Part shown: piece after piece, positions 46,262 to 58,181 of the stretch
How the letters are laid out: each line of letters opens with the position of its first letter
How positions within the stretch are numbered: position 1 is the first letter of the stretch
Assembly: GCA_021018995.1 (NCBI GenBank)
Contig: CM037596.1
Coordinates: 102,469,416 to 102,533,415, forward strand
Source of the DNA: Chloranthus sessilifolius
Lineage: Eukaryota > Streptophyta > Magnoliopsida > Chloranthales > Chloranthaceae
Direction of reading: 5' to 3'
Length of the DNA: 64,000 bases
Program-made: the position numbers and the translations under genes
The notes under the pieces: model-generated
Seen by the model: the letters and a program-made list of their open reading frames with translations, nothing else
What the model was told of the DNA's origin: nothing
The model's database searches: none

Positions 46262-46545
46262 GATGACATTTGTACGGATTTCAAACCGGCCGCCAGGTGT
46301 GGCGGGGTATATAATGTATGATGGGTATTTGTAGTGATTGGAGAAAATAGTTATCTTAATGTTGGTTCTTCCTCTTGTCCTTATTCGATTTATCCATTCA
46401 TGTTGTCAGTCATATTGACTTCAGTGGATGATTCACTTGAAAATTGTCGCCTTGATCTAGCGTCCTTACAATTTGACCGGCAAGCACGTTCAATCTCAGA
46501 ATTTAAAGGCTCTAAAGTTCTTTCTCTAGAAGACCTAGTGTGCAT
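46262..46545 (-). pseudogene. Gag of element A, N-terminal portion
   Basis: Start codon at 46545 (MHTRSSRERTLEPLNSE), homologous to the first 95 or so residues of the gag of B, with an early stop after the DNMNG segment. It ends at the insertion site of element B (GATGA at 46262-46266), and the rest of the gene lies at 32022 and below. Confidence 0.85.
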
Positions 46546-46864
46546 GCAAATGACGCACATAGTAGAGGTTTCAGGAAGGAAAACCTCAAGAAAGATATTT
46601 TTTTTATGTTTTTTTTTTTTTTTTTTTTATTCAAAATTTTTATTTTATTATTTTTTTAAAATCTCGATTGATCGAGTATGAAGCTCGATTAATCGAGAAA
46701 GAAGTCGATTAATCGAGTGGTGGGCTCGATTAATCGAGACAGGACAGAGAAATTATTATTATTATTTATTTAATTTTATTTTTTTGCAGAGATACTGTTT
46801 TAATCCCCAAAAATTCTTAAAATTAACTGTTTATTTCCTAAAAATTCAGATTTTCTTGATTTAG

Positions 46865-46882
46865 TCGCCGGCAACGGCGCCA
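46865..46882 (-). promoter_or_regulatory. Primer-binding site of element A (tRNA-Asp)
   Basis: TCGCCGGCAACGGCGCCA on the + strand, 17 of 18 matches to the tRNA-Asp 3' end. It is separated from the LTR (46889) by AAAACT, the same spacing as in B. Confidence 0.88.
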
Positions 46883-46888
46883 AAAACT

Positions 46889-48567
46889 TGATGTGATTCT
46901 TTTAATTGTGATGTTTTACTCGCAAGCGCACGAATGAGATTATAGATAGTGGGTGCGGAGTACGAGATCGTTCCCACGAGGACTATTTTAGGAGATGTAA
47001 AAAGATGAAACAATAACTCAAGAAATCTACCAAGATTTAACAGTACCCTACCAATATTATGATTTAGGCAGTTTTGTCAGATGATAATTACCGACTACAA
47101 AATAAAGTTTAATTGATAATTTAAAAATAAAGGTAAAGATGAAGATATTAAATCCTTCCATCTTTGATTTGTTCTTCCCATAATATAAATCTAAGGATTA
47201 AACTATGAGATATACCATTGAAAAATATCTTTTATGGAAGATAAATGGTCAAAACTCGGATAGGTTCCACATTGCATCCCTGCAATCAGAACTTAATTTC
47301 ATAGATGATTTCCATATATAGATCTGGGATCGAGGGCATAATTTGGCATACTTGATCTCAGATACAAACAAAAATCATCCCCGAAATGGGTAAAAAGTTC
47401 TAACAAAAATATCACCATAGATCTGAGATCAAGGGCATGACTCAGCACACTTAATTTCAGATTAGGGAGTAATTAAGATAAAATTACTATTACAGATCCA
47501 AGATCCAGGGCATGACTCGGCACACTCGATCCCAAATCGTAATCGTAAGTAGATCCACACGATAAAAATAAAAAGACCATATAACAATGATTGGGGTAAA
47601 ATTACCGTCATAGATCTGAGATCCAGGGTATGACTCGGCACACTCGATCCCAGTTAGTGGCGGGAATTTCATCCGTTCGTGATAGCATAACAACCATAAA
47701 ATAAAATCTCAAAGTTTAATCCTAGATCTATACCATTAGAAGTACATTCCTCGGATGGGAATCATTAGATCCCCATCCCTAATAAATTAGCCACACATGT
47801 TGTAATTAAATGACATAAAAAAGTAATAAATAAAAAATAATATTTATCTAATTAATTAAAAATACCTCAACCTTTAATAGCAATTTCTTGATCCAAGCTT
47901 AATCCACGAGTATAATAATCTTTAGAAACGAACTTAAAAATACTCTCTATTAATTTCTAAATTTAACTAGGAATTAATTGAGCAAAAATAAAATTTTTGA
48001 AGAAAGGAATGCTGAAAAGGTAAAAGGAACAAAGCTCTCAAAAAATAAAAATCTCTATCTCTACGTCTCTCTCTTTCTTGAGTTATTTGTGGCTTTAAAT
48101 ACTTCCAAGTCTAGCAGCTTTCCTAGCCCGCAAATCCAGGGTCGATTAATCGACCTCATAGAGTCGATGCATCGATCCCCCCTAAAAATCTGCATTAAGA
48201 AGTCTTTTCTGTCTCAAACTCTATCCTTTATCTCGATTAATCGACTGAAAGGTCGATTAATCGACCTCCTTTAATTTTGCAACTAAACATTGCTTTTTGT
48301 GTCAGACTCAATCACTTCTCTCGATTAATCGAGTGCAAGGCCGATTGATCGACTAAAAGGTCGATTGATCAACCTTCCCAGATTTCCGTGAACTTCAGCC
48401 CAACTTTGCATCAGACGCTGCCTCGATATTTCGGCCATAACTTCATGCACTTGGATTGTATTTACTTGAAACACTTCAAATCTAATAATTCTCATTAGAT
48501 AGCCTTCATTGGACGGCTAAATATAGGTATTTAGGGGTAAAATATCATCATATTTCACTACTCATCA
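46889..48567 (-). repeat. 5' LTR of element A
   Basis: 1679 bases, TGATGTG..ACTCATCA, next to the CCCAC duplication. It is about 170 bases shorter than the 3' LTR; most of the loss is near 48420-48440, where the 'tttcggccataactt..' segment is truncated. Palindromes TCGATTAATCGA/TCGATGCATCGA lie at about 48140-48380. Confidence 0.92.
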
Positions 48568-51500
48568 CCCACCATCGCTGATGATGGCCCACGGTACCCT
48601 AAACCGATTGACAATATTCTTTTAAGAATTCGATGACAACCTTGTGGTCATTTGATCTGGTGGCTATGGCTTCCAACCATTTCAACACATAATCCACTGC
48701 AACCAAGATGTAAAGGTAACCGAGCGATGGGGGAAAGGGACCTATGAAGTCAATTTCCCAAACATCGAAAACTTCAACGATTAAACTCGGTTGCAACGAC
48801 ATCATATTTCGTCTTGAAATGTTTCCCAGCCGTTGACATCATAAGCACTCCTTACTGAATCTTAATGTATCCTGAAAAATGGAGGGCCAATAAAACCCGC
48901 TTTGAAGAATTTTATGCGCCCTTTTATCCTCTGAAATGGCCCCCATAGGCCCCAACAAGACAAAAGTTCATAATACTCAACTCCTCCTCTGGTATGCATA
49001 TTGTGATTACCTGGTCTAAGCAGAACTTGAACAAATGTGAGTCATCCCAGAAGTAGTATTTTACTTGGGAGAAAAAGTGCTCTTTGTCATTCTTGCTCCA
49101 TTGCGATGGGATTCTGCTAGTGACCAAGTAGTTGACAATGTTTGCGTATCAAGGGGTTCTAGTGGCTGTGACACCTATCACCATTAACTGTTCATGGGGA
49201 AATGTGTCACGGATGGTCTCGAAAGATGGTGATTCTTTAGGTAGAATCCTTGATAAGTGATCAACAATCACATTCTCAACTCCCTTTTGGTCTCGAATTT
49301 CAAAGTTGAATTCCTGGAGGAGAAAGATCCATCGGATCAACCTCGGTTTCGTATCCTTTTTCGCCAACAAGTACTTCAACGCCGAGTGATATGAGATGAC
49401 CACTATTTTCGAACTGAGCAAGTAAGAGCGAAATTTATCCAACACATATACCACGACCAATAATTCCTTCTCTGTCGTGGTATAATTCAGCTGCGCATCC
49501 AACAATATTTTACTGGCATAGTAAATTACATGGGGTAATTATCCAGTCCTAAAACTGCTCCTATAGCATGGTCCGAAGCGTCACGCATTAATTTGAATGG
49601 AAGCGAGTAATCTGGAGGTTGGCATTTGAAAGCAATTCTCTTAGCATCAAAAAGGCCTTCATGCACTCGTCATCAAAGTTAAAAGAGATATCCTTCCCAA
49701 GCAGGCTGCACAATGATTTAGCTACCTTGCTAAAATCTTTGATGAATCTTCTGTAGAATCCTGAATGTCCCAAAAACGATCGTATTTGACGAACAGTTTT
49801 CGAGGGTGGCAAATTAACAATCAAGTCAACTTTGGCCTTGTCGACTTTGATTCCTTGCTTTGATACGATATGCCCCATGATTATTCCCTGTTGAATCATA
49901 AAATGACTCTTTTCCTAGCTTAGAACAAGTTTAAATTCTTCACAACGTTGTAATACTTGTGTCAAATGATATAGACACATTTCAAAGTTCTTCCTAAAGA
50001 CTGAGAAGTCGTCTATGAATACTTCGATAAATTTTTTAACCATATCAGAAAATATGGCTAACATTCAACGCTTGAAAGTGGTAGGTGCATTGTAAAGTTC
50101 GAATGACATTCTGCAATACGCAAATGTGCTATAAGGGCGAGTAAAAGTTGTCTTTTCTTGATCTGACGGAAATACAGGTACTTGGTTGTACCCAGAGTAT
50201 CTATCAAGAAAATAATAAAATTCTTGTATTGTCAGTTTCTTTATAATCTGATCAATAAAAGGGAGAGGAAAGTGATCTTTTCTCGTAACAGAGTTCAATT
50301 TCCTGTAGTCTATGCACACATGCCATCCAGTGGTTTCACGTGTTGGCATTAGTTCTCCTTCACTGTAATTCTTGATTTTTTTGGAACAATTTAGACTGGA
50401 CTTACTCATTCACTGTTGGAGATTATGTAAATGATTCCAGCATCAAACAACTTGATAATCTCCTTTAGAACGACTTCTTTCATATTTGGGTTAAGTCGCC
50501 TCTGCACCTCTTTTGACGGTGTGCTGTTCTCTATTAGGTGTATCTTGTGCATACACACTGACGGGTCAATTCCTTTCAGATCAGCTAAGGTCCATCCGAT
50601 AAATCTTTTGTGGTCTTTGAGCACCTTTATCAATTCACTCTCCTGCTTTTCAGATAAAGTAGATGAAATTATCATTGAGAGCGTTTCATGAGGTCCCTAA
50701 AAAGCATAATTGAGTGAATCAGGTAGCTGCTTTAATTCAAGTTTTGGTGGCTGCTCTATTGATGACCTTAGTTTGGGCATTTCCACAATGGATAATGGTT
50801 CGACTTTTGCCTTCCATGGCCTATTCTCCTGAAACACTGAAATGGTTTTCATTCCTTCGAAATGTTACTCTGTATTTCCTCTTTCATCGTAGATGGCTAA
50901 CAAGACAGTTTCGAATTCTTCCTTAGTTAACATCGAGGGAAGAGCCTCTTCTACCACTTCATCAACTTGGTCGATATAAAAAAAATCGACTTCCTCCTCG
51001 TTTGGAAAATGGTTCATGACGTTGAACACATTTAACCGAACTTTCATATTTCCGAAGGACACATCCATGGCTCCCGTACGACAATTAATACGGGCATTTG
51101 CAATTACAAGAAAAGGACGTCCAAGGAAATGGGGATTTGATTTTCTAATTTGATTCGTTGTTCCATGTCCAATACAACAAAGTTTACTAGGAAGACAAAT
51201 TTATCAATCCCTACCATAACGTCTTCAATAATTCCTCTAGGTCTTCTCTCAAAACTATATGCTAATTGGAGTGTCACGACAGTTGGTTGCAACTCACCAA
51301 GTCCTAATTTTTTGTACACCAAGTATGGAATCAAGTTTACACTTGCTCTAAGGTCCAAAAGTGCTTTACCAATGGAGTGTTCATCAATGACACATGAGAC
51401 AGTCGGGACTCCAGGGTCCTTAAGCTTTGGTGGCGCATCTAATTTTAAGATGGAACTGACTTGATCAGTCAGGAACATTTTCTTGAATACATGGGTACGT

Positions 51501-51650
51501 GCTTTTCTTTTACGAGTGTACAAGTCCTTGAGAAACTTGGCATATGCAAGAACTTGGTTGAACGCATCAAACAATGAAAGATTAATCTTCACTTGCTTAA
51601 ACGTTTCTAAAACATTATCCATTTTCGATGAACCCTTCCCCAATCTCGAC
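48568..51650 (-). pseudogene. Pol polyprotein of element C, N-terminal part
   Basis: Protease (51643-51104: LDLRASVNLIPYLVYKKLGL; the Gly of DLGAS is Arg). RT (50675-49588, several frames: IDYRKLNSVTRKDHFPLPF, FLDRYSGYNQ, FIDDF, FLGHSGFYRRFIKDFSKVAK). RNase H (49505-49149: [36 protein letters not shown]). Integrase zinc region and first core strand (49127-48599: [27 protein letters not shown]). It stops at 48568, where element A inserted. More diverged from A and B than they are from each other. Confidence 0.88.
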
Positions 51651-51919
51651 GGAGGTGTGAGGCACTCAAGGTATGGTGCCTTGGGCGTATGGGGATTATT
51701 TTCAACAATTGGGTCCTCTTCAGGCTCTGTTTAGACAAATTCGGGAGACTCCTTCCTTTCCTTTCTCGGGTTCTATCTCTTTCTCTTTTTCATTTTCCAC
51801 TTCTTTCGATTCAAGCAAAATTTCAACATCATTATCAGTGATTCGCCCACTTCTCAAAATGGTTACAGCCTTTAGATGATGGCTAGTTGATGGTCCTTCA
51901 CCAGATGGTGCTTGATCGG

Positions 51920-53230
51920 TGCTGAAATTTGACTGTATTTCGCACCTTAATTCCTACATTTAGTTAGCCGATAAAAGCATCTGATGGATGTTATATAGTT
52001 TTAATGATTACAGGTATTTCTGACAGTTGGATCATTAAAGAGTGTAAAAGAGGACAATTAAAGGTTACACAAGAACTGTAGATCAAAAGGTTAAAAGAAG
52101 CATCAAAATCCGTGAAGTAGCTCAACATCCACTAGGAGAATGAAAACTCTACCCCTATGTGTCAATCGATTGAGCACCAAATGTCAATCGATTGATAAGA
52201 GACGACAGTTTTTCCCTCTTTATTTCGAATTTAAAGTCAATCGATTGATAAAGAATTCTCAATCGATTGAGACTATTAGGGAATTTATCTCACTAGCTCA
52301 TATAAAAAGAAAGCTACGACTTTGTTTTGGGGGGCTCTCACTTTCTCTCTTTTTCTTTTAGGGTTTTCTCTGGGTAGATTGTACTTAGGCTTTTATAGTT
52401 CTTTTCTTTTACAGTTCGTGGGATCATAGATTGTATTTAGGAAAAATATTGTAAGAGATCTTTGGTGATAAATAAAAAGTGCATGTTTAAGAGAATGACT
52501 TCGAATTTACAACGAGATCGCACACGAAAGATGAGCGGCTAAATCATTTGTTCAAGGAGGATGCGATCCCCAGATAAGTAACATTTTTATGATTAACTCT
52601 ACAATTTCTTAATTTCATCATGGAATCATTCTGCTAAAAAAAGTGTGTTTAATTGAATATCTTTTGAATGCTTTATTATGGCCGTTGATCGCGGTTATCA
52701 ACGACCTTAATCGCTAGATCTGTACCTACAGGCCGATTTAGGCTGCAGAGTGATTATTTGCTGATTGTCGTGATTTAAGAATCTTGAGATATGCTATACT
52801 TTTTTCATGATTCATAACGCAATGATAGGTTTAGTCATCGCTTTTAGATAGGGTATGCTGGATTGATGATCACATTTTCTTACGATTCATTTTTCTAGAT
52901 AAATGATGGTGTGATTGATGTGTTATGAAATCGTGAGTTTAATGATAGAAAGGTTATAAATCTAGGGTAGCAAATTCCTTGATCATTCCTAAAATTGTTG
53001 TTTTATTTATCAGAAATTGTCTTGCTCAGATTAGTTTATTTTTCTTGCATCTAGAATAGTGTGGTAATTATTTGGCAAATTAAACTCTCTCCCTTGGTAC
53101 TTCCTTGGGTGTTTAAAATCTCTTTAAGAATTAATTAAATTTCACGTTTCCCTGTGGATTCGACACCCTTGATTTTACCGTGCTACAATAGATCTTGTGC
53201 ACTTGCAATGGTACATTTTAAAATCGACCA
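51920..53230 (+). repeat. Solo LTR of the C family, opposite orientation
   Basis: Begins TGCTGAAATTTGACTGTATTTCGCACC and ends CTTGTGCACTTGCAATGG..AAAATCGACCA. These match, on the opposite strand, the two ends of the LTR of C at 55381-58037. TGCTTGATC is present just outside both ends (51909-51917 and 53232-53240). It splits the gag-pol linker of element C. Internal TCAATCGATTGA motifs occur at 52160-52275. No internal element sequence is attached. The exact boundaries are uncertain by 1-2 bases. Confidence 0.78.
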
Positions 53231-53254
53231 ATGCTTGATCATGAGGATTATGGA

Positions 53255-54667
53255 TGGGCTGACTGGGAAGCCTTCCTTCTTCCCTTTGATTCATTTGATC
53301 AGCCAATTGACCGATCTGGTCTTCCAGTTTGGCTAAGGATTGCCCTTAAGATTGAACAGTTTTCCCTAAAGATTAGACATTTTGCAGTGCGCTCAATAGT
53401 TTTTCCTTGAGATCAGAACTTCTCGAACTTGAAGGATTATTTGATGGAAGTTTTGATTTTGATGGAATTCAGAATGCGGATGCTAATAAGTTGCATTCTG
53501 CTGGAAGTTTGAATTCTGTTGTGGATGAAAACCTTGTGATCCACTTGGTACATTTGATATGAATTGCTGGTTTGCATGTCCAGCCTGGTTCTATCCTCCC
53601 CATCCTAAGTTAGGATGGTTTCTCCATTCCAGATTGTAGTTATTAGAATAAGGATTCCTATCCTGTCGTTGGTATGATTGGGTCACATTGACTTGCTCCT
53701 GAGGATTAGGGTCTTCAGGAAAGATTATCTGAGTGGTTGGGCACTCATTAGCCGTGTGGCCCTGATGTTCACAAATTGAGCAGACAGTAGGAGCAATGAG
53801 ACTTTGGGCTTGTCAGGTTGCTGCTAACAACATATTCATCTGTCTTAACAACACATCAACTTTGGTTGACAGGTCAAAGGTATTGTTGTTGACTTCAAAG
53901 AGACCTCCTTTTGTCAGCACATGAGTTTTTGCTGACACATCAAGATTACCATGACTCAATGTCTCGCTTTGCATTGAATTTTGGCTTAGTCTCTCAAAAA
54001 GAGCCCAAATTTCTCCTTCATCCTTAACAACGTATGATCCTCCACACAATGTATCGATCATGCATCTTTCTTCTGCAATTAGTCCATTGTAGAAACTCTG
54101 GACTTGTTGCCATCTTGGGATTTGGTGATGTGGCCAACTTCTGAGTAACTCTTTAAATTGTTCCCAACTTTCGTGAAATGTCTCAGCAGGTTGTTGAGCG
54201 AATGTCAAAATTTTCTTCCTCAGATCAACGATATTACTAATAGGAAAGTATTTCTTGAGAAACTCTCTTTGTAGCTCATTCCAATTCCTAATGGATCCTG
54301 GTTCTAATGAAAGAAACCAATATTTTGCTTTATCTCTCAAAGAGAAAGGTAAAAGTCTCAATTTTGCTATCTCATCAGTCACATTGTGCACTCTGAACAT
54401 CTTGGAAACCCCGATGAAATCGGTCAGATGTGCGTGTGGATATTCTTTGCTTAATCCTTATAAAAATGGCAGCATTTGAATCATTGCTAATTTGAATTCG
54501 AAATGATTCCCTAGGATGGGAGCATGAGTAATACTATCATGATCCTCGTAAGGACCAAGATCATTGTATTGCTCCAATGTCCTCGAACCAATTGGTGGCT
54601 CATTGTCGTTTCCATTATTGTTGTTGTTCGCATTCCTTTCTCCTCCTCCTTGTCTCTGATCAGCCAT
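53255..54667 (-). pseudogene. Gag of element C
   Basis: N-terminus MADQRQGGGERNANNNNN (54667-54458), core (54400-53813: LRLLPFSLRDKAKYWFLSLEPGS, NELQREFLKKYFP, ESWEQFKELLRSWPHHQIPRWQQVQSFYNGL). After a stop come a zinc knuckle CSICEHQGHTANEC (C-x2-C-x4-H-x4-C) near 53780-53735 and an Asn/Gln-rich tail. Broken by at least two stops. Confidence 0.85.
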
Positions 54668-54839
54668 AACTTCGGAGTTATCGCATTGAATTCGGCAGTT
54701 TCTTCAGTTTGTTTTACAGGCTCTTTCGATCTCTAGATCCAAAGATTATAGAATTGGGTGATGAGATCGAGTAAAGCTCATACACCGACAACCCGAGACA
54801 ATGATTACATAACCAAAATGGACTCAAAGACTGCTACAG

Positions 54840-55240
54840 TTCAGAATCAATCGATTGATTTGTGAGAATTGATCGATTGAAATAGATTAGAAAGAAGCTT
54901 TCACACAAGTTTCTGCTTCTCAGTCGATCAATTGAAATTGAAAAATCAATCGATTGAGAACAGACAATATCTACTACCCGAGCAGATAAAAAATGTAATT
55001 TTTTTTTTTTTTACAAACTAAAATGAACATAGTTCAAATTCAATCGATCGGTTGAGATAGATCAATCAATTGAGTTGAATCCGAGAGCACACATTATTGA
55101 ATCAGTTCTCTAGTTAGTCAATCGATTGAATTTCTGAAGAAAATCAATTGATTGATTTATCAGGGTGTACTGAATATTAACCTAACCTAGTTTGTCAGTC
55201 GATCGATTGAATCTCAGAAATCAATCGATTGACTGGCAAA
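54840..55240 (-). repeat. Leader of element C rich in TCAATCGATTGA palindromes
   Basis: Between the primer site and gag, TCAATCGATTGA and near variants occur about ten times in 400 bases (e.g. 54848-54880, 54921-54957, 55120-55165, 55198-55232). No coding sequence. Confidence 0.75.
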
Positions 55241-55357
55241 ACTGTGAACAAAAATCCACAGTCTGAGCAAAATGAAAATTTCATCAACAATCACAAAGTT
55301 TTTTTTTTCTTTTGCAATAAAACAAAATTCTCTAAAAATTAATCAAATTCCCTCGCT

Positions 55358-55375
55358 TCCCTGGCAGCAATGCCA
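55358..55375 (-). promoter_or_regulatory. Decayed primer-binding site of element C
   Basis: TCCCTGGCAGCAATGCCA matches the tRNA-Asp 3' end at 13 of 18 positions. All five differences are transitions, as expected from decay of a methylated copy. Five bases separate it from the LTR at 55381. Confidence 0.6.
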
Positions 55376-55380
55376 AAAAC

Positions 55381-58037
55381 TGGATCAGTTTAAATGTATT
55401 ACCCTTGCAAGTGCACAAGTTCGAAGAATAAGGGCGAGTACAATGGATGTTGAACCCTCAGCGAAGCGCGTAATTTGCTCAATTTTAAAGAATGCAACAA
55501 CCTAAGAAAGTACCAAAGGTGAGATTTGTTATGATGATTTGCTACTACACAATGCAACAATAACAAAAATCAAAGCTTATGCAAAGAGGAACTACGACAA
55601 ATAAAGTAACGATGATGAGATGATCAAGGAGTCCGCTAACCCTAGATGTGTACCTTTTCCACTAACAATCCATACAATTCAATGCCAATTATTTACCATC
55701 ATTTTACTACAAATAAAGCGAATTGATGAGAATGTGATTATTGATTCGGCATATAATATCCTGACACTATGACACATTCAATCACGATATGAATCATGCG
55801 AAAGGTATAACTTATCACAAATGCGAAACCACAATAGTAATAATCAATCGTACTACATTCTATATCGGACAACAAGATCGATCTAGGTAGAATAACTCTT
55901 TTACTGTCGCCAATAACTAAGATCGACAATTGTAAATGAGCATTCGATGATAAACAATATGCACAAACTTAAAACTGTATGATTCAATAATTATGACAAG
56001 AAGTGATAGAATTGAGGGGTTTAGCCGCTTCCTCCTTGAATGAGGGGTTTAGCCACTCATCCTCGATCCGAATGCAATATACGAATCCGAAGCCATCAAA
56101 AACACGTTCTTTGATTTATCAACAGCTGGATATTTAGGAAAAGATCAAAACCTTACAAGGCTATGGTTCCTATTTACAAACTATTAATCAAAATCTAAAA
56201 CTAGGCTCTAAAAACAATAGAGAAAAGCTCAAAATAAAACTAAGAAATTCCACCCAGGAAGACCTAAACGCTAAACATAGGGCTACAACCGAGCTGGACC
56301 GAGCTCGAGCTTGGGTAAGCTCTAGCTTAGCTCTAGCTTGGCTCTAGCTCGGCTCTACCTTATACGAGTTGAGCTGGAACTTGGTTCTAAGCCCTTCGAG
56401 CCTAAAAAATCTGAGCTCTAGCTCAGCTCTATCGAGCTCAAATCGGGTCGAGCCGAGCTTTGAGCTAAATAAATTTTATTATAAATTTTTTCCTAATGTT
56501 ATTTTAGACATTATTTTCTTTTTTAATAGATGAAAGATTTCATAAAATTTATAAATGAAAACCCTAATATCTTTTAATCCCTTAGTCCTTTGGATTTAAC
56601 GGATCGATTGGAGAAAAATGTGTTTGAATTTTGAAAAGTTAAAAGGTATTTAAATTTAATGTGTTATATATTGATTTAGAGCATAGGTGTTGGTTACAGG
56701 TGTTGATTGATTGGTCAATTTCCATGCTAGTGGTTGTTCATTGAAACTAGGGTTGGCACCGAGCCGGCCCGAGCCCGAGCTTGGGTTAGCTCTAGCTTGG
56801 CTCTACCTTACTCGAGCCGAACTGGAACATGGCTCTAGGCCCTTTGAGCCTAAAAAGTCTGAGCTCTAGCTCGGCTCTATCAAGTTTGAGTCAGGCCGAG
56901 CCGAGCTTCGAGCTAAATAAGTTTTATTATAATTTTTTTCCTAATGCTATTTTAAACAACATCTTCTTTTTTTAATAGATAAAAGATTTAATAAAATTTA
57001 TAAATGAAAACCCTAATATCTTTTAATCCCTTAGTCCTTTTGGATTTAACGGATCGATTGGAGAAAATTAAAAGGTGTTTAAATTTTAAAAAGTAAAAAG
57101 GTGTTTAAATTTAATGTGCTAAATATTAATTAATAGCATAAGTGTTGGCCGCAAGAGAGAAGGAGAAAGAAGCTGCAAATTTCAATAGAGGATCATAAGG
57201 ATTATATGTTGATTATATTCTATCCATTATAAGGTAACTAGATGAATCTTGTCAAAAGGGGAAAAAATAAAAGAAAAACTTTCAAAATTAATATAATATA
57301 TTTTATCATATAAAAGTATTATATACTATTAATAAAGCGAATCGAGCTTTACTAGCTCAGCTCTAGCTTGACTCTACTTCAACCGAGCTTTAAATAAAAA
57401 GCTCTGCTCTGGTTCTCCAGCCAAGCTTAAGAGAGCAAAAACTCTCATTTTTGAGGCGAGCCGAGTTGAGCTGTCGAGCTAGCTCGACTCTATTGCAACC
57501 CTACTTAAACACAACACTGTTTATATAGGGTGCGGATAAGAAAACTTTCAGTTAAGAATTAATCGATTGAATTTCAAGATTCAATCGATTGATTTCAAAA
57601 TTTGAGTTCTGGCGGATTCATTTGAATTTGAAATCAATCGATTTATTTTTAGATCTCAATCGATTAAGTTCAAATTCAAATTTAGGAGGGGAAACAGTTG
57701 TCATCCAAATTAATCGATTGACTTCTAAATTTCAATCGATTGTTGATGACATGTGACATTTTCATTCTCAAAGCTTTGGCTGGACCAATCAGTTTTTTCA
57801 CGGATTTCGGTGTTTTCTGTTAGCTCCATAGTCCAATGTTCCCATGTAGCCCTTAACTATTCTCAATTATGCTCTTGCAAACGGTTAAGAACACTTGAAA
57901 TCACTAAAACTACACAACAATCGTCAGAACGGTTAAGAACACCTGAAATCACTAAAACTACACAACAATCGTCAGATAGCTTTCATCGGATGACTAAGTG
58001 TCGATATTAGGGTGCGAAATATAATTATATTTCAGCA
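55381..58037 (-). repeat. 5' LTR of element C (contains an insertion)
   Basis: Begins TGGATCAGTTTAAATG and ends ..ATAATTATATTTCAGCA on the + strand. Without the inserted element at 56278-57503 it is about 1420 bases, close to the 1311-base solo LTR. It ends with a tandem repeat of about 50 bases (57877-57975: GGTTAAGAACAC.TGAAATCACTAAAACTACACAACAATCGTCAG). Confidence 0.78.
56278..57503. mobile_element. hAT-like non-autonomous element in the LTR of C, internally duplicated
   Basis: Begins TAGGGCTACAACCGAGC; its reverse-complemented right end begins TAGGGTTGCAATAGAG. Flanks GCTAAACA and CTTAAACA (6 of 8 identical) look like an 8-base target duplication. GAGCTCTAGCTCGGCTC-type repeats fill it. 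A second element start (TAGGGTTGGCACCGAGCC, about 56751) begins a second copy of the same 470 or so bases, so the structure is a nested or tandem pair. Confidence 0.68.
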
Positions 58038-58181
58038 CATATTATGACCCACGGCCTGACATAGGGCCAGGTATGGGCTAAGATAAGTATGTCTGATATA
58101 TGAATGGGATGGTGCAGCCCACCCTGGTTAGCAATCAAGCCGGGCGTGGGCAAGGTTCAAGAGGCCCACCCATTTTAGGCT

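Larger units (their letters stand above)
22532..48567 (-). mobile_element. Element A: Athila-like retrotransposon, split by element B
   Basis: LTRs at 22532-24382 (3') and 46889-48567 (5') both begin TGATGTG and end ACTCATCA on the + strand. A 5-base duplication CCCAC flanks them (22527-22531 and 48568-48572). On the - strand the order is LTR, tRNA-Asp primer site (46882-46865), gag start (46545-46262), [element B], rest of gag (32022 to about 30670), protease, RT, RNase H, integrase (30148-26635) and 3' non-coding DNA. The first 210 or so LTR bases differ at roughly 18 sites by eye. There is no third ORF, in contrast to B and C. Confidence 0.93.
19800..58037 (-). mobile_element. Element C: oldest Athila-like Ty3/gypsy retrotransposon, split by element A
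   Basis: Reading on the - strand from 58037: LTR (58037-55381), decayed tRNA-Asp primer site, gag (54667 to about 53255), protease, RT, RNase H and the start of integrase (51643-48568). Element A (48567-22532) interrupts at this point. Then follow the rest of integrase (22531 to about 21760), a spacer with TCAATCGATTGA palindromes, and a third ORF (21030-19870). The left (3') LTR is missing, so the left limit is approximate. The split integrase halves share the 5-base duplication CCCAC. Every ORF is broken. Confidence 0.85.

Noticed and set aside
44480..46882. tRNA-Asp-like sequences
   Set aside because: Only the 3'-terminal 18 bases are present, next to LTRs; they are primer-binding sites, not tRNA genes.
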